A stretch of DNA of 64,000 bases from Mycolicibacterium moriokaense (GTDB lineage: Bacteria; Actinomycetota; Actinomycetes; Mycobacteriales; Mycobacteriaceae): assembly GCF_003347205.1 (NCBI RefSeq), contig NZ_QQBJ01000005.1, forward strand, positions 310,001 through 374,000. Direction: 5' to 3'. Both the position numbers and the translations under genes were made by a program. The notes beneath the pieces were generated by a model, which made no database searches, had not been told where the DNA came from, and saw only the letters and a list, made by a program, of their open reading frames with translations. Below, one piece after another: positions 1-9,100 of this stretch (the stretch's first letter is position 1; each line of letters begins with the position of its first letter).

Positions 1-20
1 AAGGCAAGAGAGAACGGGGA

Positions 21-1073
21 ATGATCATGGGTAAACACATCGATAGCGCGCAGGCTGCGATCGACGGCAAGCGGCTCGGGGGAGGAATCCTGATCGGCGC
101 ACTGGCTTCGGGCGCGGTTGCGATCGGGGCACTCGGCTCGGCCGGCCAGGCCAACGCCACCTGCGTGTCGGCGGGGGGATGGTTCTCCATCGGTAGCGGG
201 TGCACGACCACCGATCGGGGAGACTTCGCGCTCGCCATCGGTCCTGGCGCCACGGCGAGCGCCAGCGGTGGCCGCAACACCGCCATCGCCTGGGGCGCCT
301 CCGCCACCGCGACGGCCGAGGGTGTCCACAACGTCGCTATCGGCGGCGGTCTGGAAGCGACGGCATTGGCGATCGGCGGTCACGACAACACCGCGATCGC
401 GATCGGGAACCCCGGCCCGGGTTATGACGGAGGCGGAATGCAGGCTGAGCTTTCGGCTGCTCCAAAACTGCGCCCCACCCTCGCGGTTGCGGGATCCCTG
501 CCTACCGACACGCGGGCCAACGCTTCCCTCGCGGCCGCACCCGAACCGAGCCACAACACGGCCATCGCGATAGGCAATGGGACCAGGGCGGGTGCGTTCG
601 GCGGCAACAACAACTTCGCCAGCGCCGTCGGCAACGCCGATCAGGCGACGGCCGTTGGAGGTGACAACAACGTGGCGATCGTGCACGGGAACAACAGCAA
701 TGCGGCCGCCGGAACCGGTCCGGGGGGCGTAGATACGCCGGAAGAAGCTGCGAAAGCGAGCGCCGCCATCAGCCGAGCCAGGAGCAGCAACAACGTCGCG
801 ATCGTGCGCGGCAACCACAGTCAAGCTCTCGCCGGCGCGGTGGCAGGCCCTTCGATGAACTACTTCGCTCGCGCGGCTGATCCGGCAGCCGACAATTCGA
901 CCGACGGCAACTCCGCGATCGTCCGTGGCAACTACAGCCAGGCTTCGGCCGGCGGCGGTCCTCGCAACCGCGCCCGGGTATTCGGGAATCGCAGCAGCGC
1001 CAGGGCTATCGGCAGCGACCAAAACGTCACGTCCAAGGGCGACGACGTCCACAACCCGCCCGCTGAAAAGTAG
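21..1073 (+). CDS. Secreted glycine/alanine-rich repeat protein with YadA-head-like repeats
   Basis: I do not recognise this 350-aa protein by name. An N-terminal hydrophobic stretch (about residues 20-42) followed by AGQANA looks like a Sec signal peptide. The rest is built from short repeats of the form N-x-A-[IV]-A-x-G-N plus an alternating A-x-A-x-G segment (for example NTAIAIGN, NNVAIVHGN, NSAIVRGN). Repeats of this kind resemble the left-handed beta-roll heads of trimeric autotransporter adhesins (YadA/Hia), but there is no C-terminal membrane anchor: the protein ends in a short charged tail. The purine-rich run before the ATG gives a ribosome site; a second ATG at 27 is possible. A surface or secreted structural role is inference only. 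Confidence 0.75.
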   Translation: MIMGKHIDSAQAAIDGKRLGGGILIGALASGAVAIGALGSAGQANATCVSAGGWFSIGSGCTTTDRGDFALAIGPGATASASGGRNTAIAWGASATATAEGVHNVAIGGGLEATALAIGGHDNTAIAIGNPGPGYDGGGMQAELSAAPKLRPTLAVAGSLPTDTRANASLAAAPEPSHNTAIAIGNGTRAGAFGGNNNFASAVGNADQATAVGGDNNVAIVHGNNSNAAAGTGPGGVDTPEEAAKASAAISRARSSNNVAIVRGNHSQALAGAVAGPSMNYFARAADPAADNSTDGNSAIVRGNYSQASAGGGPRNRARVFGNRSSARAIGSDQNVTSKGDDVHNPPAEK

Positions 1074-1090
1074 CGGGTCGACTATTCACG

Positions 1091-1116
1091 TTCGGATGGG
1101 GACGTAGCCATCCGAA
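1091..1116 (+). terminator. Stem-loop after the repeat-protein gene
   Basis: A perfect 9-bp inverted repeat (TTCGGATGG and CCATCCGAA) with an 8-nt loop begins 18 bp after the stop codon. There is no T-run, so it would be an L-shaped, mycobacterial-style terminator or an mRNA-end stabiliser. Confidence 0.5.
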
Positions 1117-1620
1117 AGCACTCGACCTCGGTTTGCTACGTCTTCGCCAGATCGTTCGCTGTCAGCGGATTGAAATTCGATCGGCGGACCGCCAGCAGCC
1201 GTTGAGTGGCTTTGCCCTGCCGGCGGTTGGCTGTGCCGTGACTGCGTAGAGACACGCGTCTCGGGCTGCGGTTCACGCCATACTTTCGCGTTCGACAATT
1301 TTTGCTCATCTGGCTAAGTCGCAGCCCGTTGCTTTCGTTCGCATCATGGCCAAAAAAGCGACATCGTCGATGCTGTGATTTACATCGACCATTTGCCACA
1401 GTGCGATGGGTTAACGCCCAATTTTCGTCAAAAATCACGACCACGGTGTTGCGATCATTAAATATGCTGATAGACGGTGTATTGCCGGGCGCATTCCTGC
1501 GAATACTCGGCGCTAGTGGGCGCACGACGTCTCGTCAGATCGGCTTATTGGAGGCGTCGATAGTTTGCGAGGCGCATCGCACAGGGTGTCGACGCGGTTA
1601 GGCGGAGAGGAGACCGGGGA
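1117..1620. other. Non-coding stretch upstream of the LuxR-STAND gene
   Basis: About 500 bp with no convincing gene. The part from about 1290 to 1480 is more AT-rich than its surroundings and probably carries the promoter of the regulator gene that follows. The open frames here (up to 129 codons, either strand) lack ribosome sites and recognisable motifs. Confidence 0.5.
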
Positions 1621-4245
1621 GTGGGGTCGACTCTGTTGGAGCGTGAGGCAGTGCTTGCCGAAATGGCGGGCGCGGCCCGACTGGCCGGCCGGGGTGCCGG
1701 TCAATTGGTGTTGCTGCATGGCGAGGGCGGGGTTGGCAGATCCGCCGTGCTGCAAAGCTTCGTCGAGTCCTTGACCGGACGCTGTCAGATTCTGCTCGGT
1801 TCCTGCGATCCACTGTCGACACCGAGGCCGCTGGGTCCGCTCATTGACGTCCTTGGTGCGCTTCCCAGCGCCGCGGCGGGGCGGTTGCGCGCCGCGATCG
1901 ACGCAGGGGACAACGAAGCGATCTACTCCGGCCTGCTCGGGGTCTTCGCCGACGGCGACCGGTGGGTGCTCGTGATCGAGGACGCCCACTGGGCCGATGG
2001 CGCCACCCTGGACCTGCTGCGGTTCGTCGCGCGCCGGATCGCGCCACTGCCGTTGGTCGTCGTGGTCTCGTACCGGGACGACGAACTCGGACCCGGTCAT
2101 CCGCTTGCCGTTCTGCTCGGCGATCTGTCCAATCATCCTGCGCTGACACGCATCGGCATATCGCCGCTCACCGCCGACGCTGTGCGCCTGCTCGCGGCGG
2201 GCAGCGGAGTCAATGCCGAACAGCTGTACCGCGTCACCGCGGGCAACTCGTTCTACGTCAGAGAGGTCCTGGCCGCCGGTCCGGATGAGTCGCAAGCGTG
2301 CGCGTTGCCCCGCAGCGTGGCCGACGCTGTTCGAGGACGGCTGGCGCGATTGACGGCCTGCGGGCGCGAGGCCGCCGAGGCGGCCGCGGTGTGCGGTCCG
2401 CGCGCTGACCCGCAGTTGATCGAACAGGTACGACCGGGCACTGCCGAAGGTCTGGGCGAATGCATGCGTGCCGCCTTCCTGCACGCCAGCGGTCCGTACA
2501 TTCGGTTTCGCCACGAGCTCGCCCGGCAGGCGACACTCGACCAGATCCCCAACTACGAGAGGCAGAGCCTGCACAGGCGGGCGCTCGCGCAGCTCGCCCG
2601 GCGGCCAATCGCCCCGGATATGTTGACCTCCTTGGTGTTACACGCTGAACAAGCAGGTGACGATCGCGCAGTGCTGCGCTATGCACCAGCCGCCGCCGAG
2701 CGCGCGGCGGCGCTGGGTGACCACACGGATGCCACTGCGCTCTATGCGCTTTCGCTGCGCCACGCCGCGTCCGTGTCCGGCGATCAGAAGGTGGTCTGGC
2801 TCGAAAAGCATGCCCTGGAGAGCTATCTGTCGGGGCAATTCGATGCGTCTGCAGAATCCTGGCGCGACGCCGCCGCCCTGCGCCGCACCCTCGGTGACCA
2901 CTTGGGCGAAGGCGAATGCTTGCGCCGGCTGTCCAAAACTCTCACGACGCTTGGCCGCACGAGTGCGGCGTTGGCGGCCGGCCGGCAATCCGTGCGTCTG
3001 CTCGAACCGCTGGGGACGGTGCCCGAATTGGCCTGGGCTATCGCGAACATCGCCGCTCTGGCCGCTTATCGTTATCGCGACACCTCGGCCGTCGAGCACG
3101 CCACGCGGGCTGCCGCCGCGGCCGAACAAGCCGGCGACCCGCGAGTGAAACTCTCCAGCGAGTTCCATGCCGCTTTGGCGACCGTGCTCCGCACCGGCGC
3201 GGGCTGGGGCGAGCTGCAGGAGGCGTGGCGGAACACATTGAACGACAACGGGATCGCCGAAGTCGGTGGCATGGCGAGCGGCCTGATGTGCTGGGCTGCA
3301 GCGGCGCACCCCGACATCCATCGGGCGCAGCGCTACCTCAGCGAGACCGCGAAGTTCTGTCGGAAGCACAATCTGGATGTCTACCAGCTGCTCGCCGCCG
3401 GCGTCGCCACACGCGTCGACGTGCATCGCGGTGAATGGGATCGGGCCGTCATGAACGCCGAGGACCTCCTCACGCGCCCGCTCCTCAGCCCGCTCCTTCG
3501 GATCTGGCCGTCCGTTTCGCTGGCTCTTGTGCGCGCCCGCCGCGGTCAAGGCGCGGTGATGCCGCTGTTGGACGCGGCGCTGGATGCCGGAGAACCCGAC
3601 GATCTCTTCCGTGTCGGCGCGGTGTGGGCGGCACGTGCCGAGGCGGCATGGCTGAAAGGTGACGACGATGCCGCGCGTGCGGACGCAGAGAAAGGGTGGG
3701 AGGTTGCGCGCGCATCCCGCGACCCGTGGTTGGGTGGGCAGCTGCTCCGCTGGATTCACCTGCCCGGCTCACCGCCGACGACGACCATCGCCAATCCGGG
3801 CACTCCGTACTTTCTGGAGATCACGGGCGATTGGCAGGCCGCCAGCCGGGAATGGCACCGGAGGGGCTGCGTCTTCGACGGCGCCATCGCCCAACTCGGT
3901 GGCGACACAGCTGCGGTGGAGTCGGCCATGGCCACCTTCCGGCGGTTGGGTGCTCGCGCTGCCGCAGACAGAGCGCGCCAACGCCTTTCGGCCCTACGGG
4001 GCGTCGGCGGTGGGCGACATCGCGGCGACACGCGTGCTCATCCCCACGGCCTGACCCGACGAGAACGCGAGATCCTTGAACTCCTCGCGGCGGGCCACAG
4101 TGACGCCGACATCGCCAACGCCCTGTACATCAGCCAACGGACCGTGAACAACCATGTTCATGCGATCCTCGGCAAGCTCGGCGTCAACAATCGCACCCAG
4201 GCCGCCGGCTTCGCGGCTCGACAGCTTTCCTCCACCCAGCAGTGA
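1621..4245 (+). CDS. LuxR-family STAND ATPase transcriptional regulator
   Basis: This 874-aa protein has an N-terminal AAA_16-type ATPase domain, a long helical repeat region and a C-terminal LuxR helix-turn-helix (LTRREREILELLAAGHSD through SQRTVNNHVHAILGKLGV), the layout of large ATP-dependent MalT/LAL-type activators. Walker B is visible as VLVIEDAHWAD near residue 120. The Walker A loop near residue 34 reads GEGGVGRS: the usual lysine is arginine, encoded by AGA, a codon rare in this GC-rich DNA, so ATP hydrolysis may be weak or lost. The GTG start follows a GGAGAGGAG-type ribosome site. It is convergent with the esterase gene, 18 bp away. Its inducer and targets cannot be read from the sequence. 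Confidence 0.88.
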   Translation: MGSTLLEREAVLAEMAGAARLAGRGAGQLVLLHGEGGVGRSAVLQSFVESLTGRCQILLGSCDPLSTPRPLGPLIDVLGALPSAAAGRLRAAIDAGDNEAIYSGLLGVFADGDRWVLVIEDAHWADGATLDLLRFVARRIAPLPLVVVVSYRDDELGPGHPLAVLLGDLSNHPALTRIGISPLTADAVRLLAAGSGVNAEQLYRVTAGNSFYVREVLAAGPDESQACALPRSVADAVRGRLARLTACGREAAEAAAVCGPRADPQLIEQVRPGTAEGLGECMRAAFLHASGPYIRFRHELARQATLDQIPNYERQSLHRRALAQLARRPIAPDMLTSLVLHAEQAGDDRAVLRYAPAAAERAAALGDHTDATALYALSLRHAASVSGDQKVVWLEKHALESYLSGQFDASAESWRDAAALRRTLGDHLGEGECLRRLSKTLTTLGRTSAALAAGRQSVRLLEPLGTVPELAWAIANIAALAAYRYRDTSAVEHATRAAAAAEQAGDPRVKLSSEFHAALATVLRTGAGWGELQEAWRNTLNDNGIAEVGGMASGLMCWAAAAHPDIHRAQRYLSETAKFCRKHNLDVYQLLAAGVATRVDVHRGEWDRAVMNAEDLLTRPLLSPLLRIWPSVSLALVRARRGQGAVMPLLDAALDAGEPDDLFRVGAVWAARAEAAWLKGDDDAARADAEKGWEVARASRDPWLGGQLLRWIHLPGSPPTTTIANPGTPYFLEITGDWQAASREWHRRGCVFDGAIAQLGGDTAAVESAMATFRRLGARAAADRARQRLSALRGVGGGRHRGDTRAHPHGLTRREREILELLAAGHSDADIANALYISQRTVNNHVHAILGKLGVNNRTQAAGFAARQLSSTQQ

Positions 4246-4263
4246 CGCGGCGCTTCGGCGCTC

Positions 4264-5277
4264 TTACCGCGATCCCAGCGCGGGACCGATCGTCGTGTTC
4301 CACGACTCCTGCATCTCCGACTCGAACAGGCCCCAGGTGTGCGAGCCTTCGGGACGGACCACGAAGTTGATGGGCACGCCCGCGGCGGCCGCGGCGTCGG
4401 CGAACTTCTGCGTGTTGCTCAACACGATGCCCTCGATCAGCCCACCGGTGAAGTTGGCGGTACCCGGCGCCAGCCGGTCCACGTCGCCCTGCCCGCCACC
4501 GGAGGCGGCGGCGTACACCCCGACACCCTTGAGCTTGGTGACGTTCTTCGACGGGTCGTGCGCCACCCACAGCGGACCGCCGAGCGGACCCCACATGGCC
4601 TCGGCGCTCGCCCCGCCGCCCGACAGTGTCAGACTCACCTGGCCGGCCGCATCCGGATCGGACGGGGCAGGAAACCCGCTGTAGGAGCCGACGGCCCTGT
4701 ACAGCCCAGGCGCCTGGATGGCGTAGTCGATCGCGGTGCCGCCGGTGCTCGACAGGCCGCCGACCGCGTTGCGGCCGTTGGTCTTCAGCTCCTTGTTGAT
4801 CAGCGGCGGCAGTTCCTTGGTCATGTAGGTCTGATACTGCTTGCTGCTGTCGCCGACCCAGTCGGTGAACCAGCTGAACGCGCCGCCCAGCGGCGAGACG
4901 ACGTTGACGTTCTTGTCGGCGAAGAAGCCCTGGATGTCCGTCATCCCGAACCAGCTCTTGGATCCCGGCGCGAAGAACATGCCCGGGTCGAGGTTGTCGC
5001 CGCCGTCGATGCCGGGCAACAGGTAGAACGTCGGCGCGCCCGGCTTGGCGGCCTTGTAGACGTCGTTGACGACGACCTTGTTCATCGACGGGGAGAACAC
5101 CGAGATCTTCTCCCAGCGGTCATTGACCTGTTCGATGCCGGTGATCGACGCGCCGCCGCCCGGCGCTGCCGCGGGTTGCGCGTGGGCGGGAGACACCGCG
5201 AGCGGCGTCATGGCCAAAGTCAAGAGGGCCAGGAAACGAAAGCCGAGCATCCGGATCACGATTCTCATTGCGGTCAT
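4264..5277 (-). CDS. Secreted antigen 85-like esterase/mycolyltransferase family protein
   Basis: This is a 337-aa alpha/beta-hydrolase of the esterase D/antigen 85 family. After a signal peptide (hydrophobic core about residues 10-27, cleavage near AHA-QP) the mature part starts with a Gly/Ala/Pro linker. The nucleophile elbow reads GGLSSTGGTAID, and the C-terminal histidine lies in GSHTWGLFESEM, which parallels the G-x-H-x-W segment of antigen 85. Family members transfer mycolic acids to trehalose or arabinogalactan or hydrolyse esters at the cell surface; which applies here is not decidable. I chose the ATG at 5277 because a -10 CATAAT lies 7 nt upstream with TTGCCC 17 bp before it; an ATG at 5268 is the alternative. 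Confidence 0.85.
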   Translation of the reverse strand: MTAMRIVIRMLGFRFLALLTLAMTPLAVSPAHAQPAAAPGGGASITGIEQVNDRWEKISVFSPSMNKVVVNDVYKAAKPGAPTFYLLPGIDGGDNLDPGMFFAPGSKSWFGMTDIQGFFADKNVNVVSPLGGAFSWFTDWVGDSSKQYQTYMTKELPPLINKELKTNGRNAVGGLSSTGGTAIDYAIQAPGLYRAVGSYSGFPAPSDPDAAGQVSLTLSGGGASAEAMWGPLGGPLWVAHDPSKNVTKLKGVGVYAAASGGGQGDVDRLAPGTANFTGGLIEGIVLSNTQKFADAAAAAGVPINFVVRPEGSHTWGLFESEMQESWNTTIGPALGSR

Positions 5278-5284
5278 CCGCAGG

Positions 5285-5313
5285 ATTATGTAGTGAGCCT
5301 CATCACAGGGCAA
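5285..5313 (-). promoter_or_regulatory. Leaderless promoter of the esterase gene
   Basis: On the minus strand TTGCCC (5313-5308) is separated by 17 bp from CATAAT (5290-5285), which ends 7 nt before the ATG at 5277, so transcription would begin at the start codon. Confidence 0.5.
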
Positions 5314-5385
5314 CTGTTGTCTCCCGGCGATTTTGATCACAGCCGACAAAGACAATTGCTGCGTCGAAATGCAAAAGCTGCGAGG

Positions 5386-5889
5386 CTATTTGCGCTTAGA
5401 ATTCTTCGCCCAAAAGCGTTGGCCGTCGCTCGGGATCTTTCCGAACCCGGCCTTCACCGCGGGCGCGATGAGCCGCAGCGGCAGCGCCAGGGCGGACTTG
5501 GGCTCCATTGCCACCACCCACGTGAACAGGGTGTCGGCCCCGTCGGCCTCGACGACGTAGTCCTCGGCGAACCGTGTGAACAGCGGGAGGGTCGACTCGT
5601 AGCTCGCGAACGAATGGCGCTTGCCCTCTTCCCAACGGAAGAAGCGTTCGCGCATGATCGCCCCGCCGGGGGCGAGCACCTCCCGGGTGGTGCCGACGCC
5701 GAACGGGCGGGGCGAGGTCCAGGTGACGTCTTTCACCGCAGGCCCCCAGGCCGCGATCGAGTCATCCGATGTCAACTGCTCCCACACCTTCGCGGGCGGT
5801 GCGGCGAATCGCTTCTGATAGGTGAAGACGTGCGGGGCCGACGCGAAGAAGTCAGCGTCGGCGGATTCAAGCGAATACCAGCGGGCCAC
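5386..5889 (-). CDS. SRPBCC (START-like) family protein
   Basis: A 167-aa protein with the helix-grip pattern of polyketide cyclase/dehydrase and lipid-binding SRPBCC proteins: an N-terminal strand YQKRFAAPPAKVWEQLTSDD, a central W-x-x-G-K-R-H-S-F segment and a C-terminal helix rich in A/L/K. There are no signal peptide or membrane segments. Such proteins bind hydrophobic ligands in a deep cavity; the ligand is unknown. The start is GTG at 5889. It stands alone, 108 bp downstream of the oppositely coupled esterase promoter region and in the same direction as the esterase gene. Confidence 0.8.
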   Translation of the reverse strand: MARWYSLESADADFFASAPHVFTYQKRFAAPPAKVWEQLTSDDSIAAWGPAVKDVTWTSPRPFGVGTTREVLAPGGAIMRERFFRWEEGKRHSFASYESTLPLFTRFAEDYVVEADGADTLFTWVVAMEPKSALALPLRLIAPAVKAGFGKIPSDGQRFWAKNSKRK

Positions 5890-5937
5890 GACTGATCAGC
5901 ATGCCCCACTGGTAGCGCTCATGAGTGCGGTCGGCCC

Positions 5938-6069
5938 TCAACTACGCGGCGAGCGCCTGCGCGGTTGGGTGTCGAACCGGGATCGCCCCTTGCGGTTCTC
6001 GCGGCTGACGCGTCGGGCGCTGCCCGATTCGTCGAAGATCCTGGCGACGTGAGTGGGGATGTGCGGCAT
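5938..6069 (-). CDS. Possible small basic protein, 43 aa
   Basis: An ATG at 6069 sits 6 nt after a strong GGAGG ribosome site and opens 43 codons. The product begins MPHIPTHVARIFDESG and continues with many Arg/Lys residues in the second half (about 13 of 28), so it would be strongly basic. I recognise no family. The site and frame fill most of the gap between the SRPBCC gene and the BTAD regulator, and it lies downstream of and in the same direction as the BTAD gene. The good ribosome site is the main support; the basic composition is also what random GC-rich sequence tends to give. Confidence 0.4.
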   Translation of the reverse strand: MPHIPTHVARIFDESGSARRVSRENRKGRSRFDTQPRRRSPRS

Positions 6070-6177
6070 CGTTGCCTCCGGGTTGGTGATGTGGTGTGGA
6101 ACCGGTTTGGTGTCACCACCGTCGCGAAAGGCCGTTGAAATTCTGTTGAAGCCGCGTTGATCGCGACGAAAACGCCG

Positions 6178-9100
6178 TCAGGCCGGGCTGACGGGTTCGG
6201 GTGCGTCGGGTCCGAGCATCCGGGCGGGTTCCTCGAGGACGGCATCGAGGAAAGCGACCGGGCACGGCGCCCACATCGGCTGCCACCGGCCGTTTCGCAG
6301 GTCGTCGCGCATCTCCTCGAGCAGCGCCACCACCCGTGGTCCGCCGTCGAGCAGATACCGGACCATGCCGCGCTCGGCGCACTGGGCTGCGATGCCGGCC
6401 AGCACCTGTTTGGCCTCGTCGCGGCTGCCCGCGGCGTTCAAGGCGGCGACGAGAAGCCTGTTGGCCTGCAGCAGGGCCCGCGGGCGGCGCTGACGTTCGA
6501 GTCGTTGCGCCCAGACCCGGGCCTGCGCGAGCGCGCGGTCGGGCCGTTGCTCGAGCAGTCGCCGGATGGCCGTCTCGTCGCGGAGTTGGGCGGTGATCTC
6601 ACCCAGTCCGCCGGCGGGCAGTCCGTCCCGGTCGCCGAGTGCTGCGGGCTTGTCGCCGGACGGCAGTTCGAGCCGGGCCCGCTCGTTGTCGATGTGTGCG
6701 CGCAGCCTCGGCAGGCCCAGCGTCGCGGCGACCCGGGCACCGTCGGCCAGGCGTTCGGCCGCGGCAGCCCGATCGCCGAGCACCGCCTTGATCCGGGCGC
6801 CGATGACGTAGCGAGCGATCATCATCTCCACCACGCCGCCTTCGGCGCCCAGCAGGTAGCTCTCGTCGAGCAGCCTGTCGGCCTCCGCCACGTCGCCGCG
6901 CTCGTAGAGCAGCTCACCCAACAGCCCGCAGGCCAGCCTGGTGGGATGCGAGTGGGTGTCGCCCGATTGGCGTGCCGCCCGCAACGCGTCGCGCAGGCGT
7001 TCCTCGGCCTCGGCCACCTCGAGTTCCTCCATCGCGGCGATGGCGACCAGACAGTGCCCGTAGACCAACGTGAAGGGGCCGACGCTGTTCAGGTGATAGG
7101 CGCGGGCCCAGCTCTGCCGGGTGCGAACGGAGTCGAAGTCGAAGCGGTAGATGTCTAGGAAGGACGCGACGTCGGCTGCGGCGGCCACCACGCGCGGCAT
7201 CAGCAACTCCGGCGCCGACAGGCATTCCTCGACCAATTCCCCGACGCCGGCGGTGCGGTCGGCATGGCATTCGACGACCGCGCGGATCACGTCGGCCTCG
7301 ATCCGCATGGCCTTGCGTTCGGTCGCGCCCTCCGGACGCTCTCGAAGCGCCGTTTCGAACGACGCCATGGCGGCCTGTGCTTCGGCGGGGCGTTGCAGCA
7401 ACACGTTGGCCCACACGATGGTCAGCTGCAATCGGGCGCTCGCGGTCACGATGTGCGGCGGCAGTTTGGCGATGACCGCCAGCACCGTCGACATCTGGGA
7501 GAGCTCCACCAACTCGCCGCCGAGCCGCTCGGCCAGCGTCGTCGCCCGCTCCTCTTCCCCGGCGGCAAGAGCGTGGTCGACCGCCTCGCGCAGCATGTGG
7601 TGCTCGGCGAACCAGCGCGACGCGGTGGCATGCAGTTCTTTGATGCGCGCGGGCTGGTCTCTGGCCAGCCGCCGCTGCAGGAACTGCGCGAACAGGTGGT
7701 GGTAGCGGAACCATTCGCGTTCCTCGTCTAGCCTGCGCAGAAACAGGTCGCGGAACTCGACCTCCTCGAGTAGCGCCTGGCCGTTGCCGACCCCGGCCAG
7801 CGCGCACGCGAGATCACCGTTGATTCTCTCGGTGAGCGACGTCGCCATCAGGAAGTCGAACATCCGATCGTCGAGCATGTCGAGCACGTTGTCGGCCAGA
7901 TACTCGCCGATCGCGTGGTGGCGGCCCGACATCCGGCTGATCATGGCGGCCGGGTCGTCGCAGTCGCGAAGGGAAAGCGACGCCAGCTGAAGCGCAGCGA
8001 CCCAGCCGTCGGTCGTCCGTTCCAGGTGGGCGACCTCGTCGTCGTCCAACGCCAACCCGCCAACGTCCACCAGGAACGCCCGAGACTCCGGAACATCGAA
8101 TCGCAAAGCGGCGCCGTCGATCTCGACCAGCTCGTCACGGACGCGAAGTCGGCCGAGGGGCAGCCCGGCCCGCGTGCGGCTGGTCACGACGACCTGGAGG
8201 CGGTGGCCGGCGTTGTCGAGAAGATAGCCGAGCGCATCGATGGTCGCGGCGTTGTCGATGCGATGCCAGTCATCGATCATGATGACCAAACGTGCCGGGG
8301 CGGAATCGATCTCGTTGATCAGAGAGTTCAGCACATAACGCACCGCGCCCTCGCCGCGCGATTCCAGCGCTTGGCGCAGACCGGCCGCCATTGCGGGCCG
8401 GACGCTGCGGACCGCGTCGACGAGGTGCGCCAGAAACCAGATCGCGTTGTTGTCATCGGTGTCGATCGTCATCCATGCCACCGTGACGCCGTCGGTGAGC
8501 AGGCTCTCGCGCCACTGCGCCGCCAGCGTGGTCTTGCCGAAGCCCGCCGGCCCGTGCACCACGAGAAGCCGCCTGCTGCCGCCTGCCCTCAGCCGGTCGA
8601 TCAGCCGAGCCCGGTCGACCAGCGTCCGTGCGGTGGTCGGTGGGTGATATTTGGTCGACGCGCCGGGCGGCACGCTGGGAACCGTCGGGCCGTCGGCGGC
8701 TCGGCGCGACACCAGCAGCGCCGGATCATGGCGCAGGATTGCGGTTTCCAGGTCGCGAAGCTCCCGGGTGGGATCGACACCGAGATCGTCGGCGAGGCGT
8801 TCTCGCAGCGACGCGCTGACGGCCAGCGCGTCGGCCTGGCGGCCCGAGCGATACAGGGCGAGCATCAGCTGGCTGTGCAGTCCCTCCCGGAACGGGTGGG
8901 CGAGCACCAGTCGCTCGAGTTCGGCGATCACCGCCTGATGCCTGCCCAGTTCCAGGTCGGCGTCGATGCGGTGGCCCAGCGCGGTCAACCGCAGTTCCTC
9001 GAGCCGAGCGGCCTCCGTCTCCGCGAAGTCCGGCGGTCCCAGATCGTCGAGCACCGATCCGCGCCACATCCCCAGCGCCTCTTGCAGTATCTGCGATGCG

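Noticed and set aside
21-1073. PE_PGRS-type protein
   Set aside because: No PE domain at the N-terminus; there is a Sec-type signal sequence, and the repeats are N-x-A-I-A-x-G-N rather than GGAGG-type.
1136-1601. Open frames of 99 and 129 codons in the intergenic gap
   Set aside because: No ribosome sites, no family motifs and composition unlike the neighbouring genes.
4339-5895. Long plus-strand open frame opposite the esterase and SRPBCC genes
   Set aside because: It mirrors the codon pattern of the minus-strand genes, has no recognisable domain and is Arg/Gly/His-rich, typical of antisense frames in GC-rich DNA.
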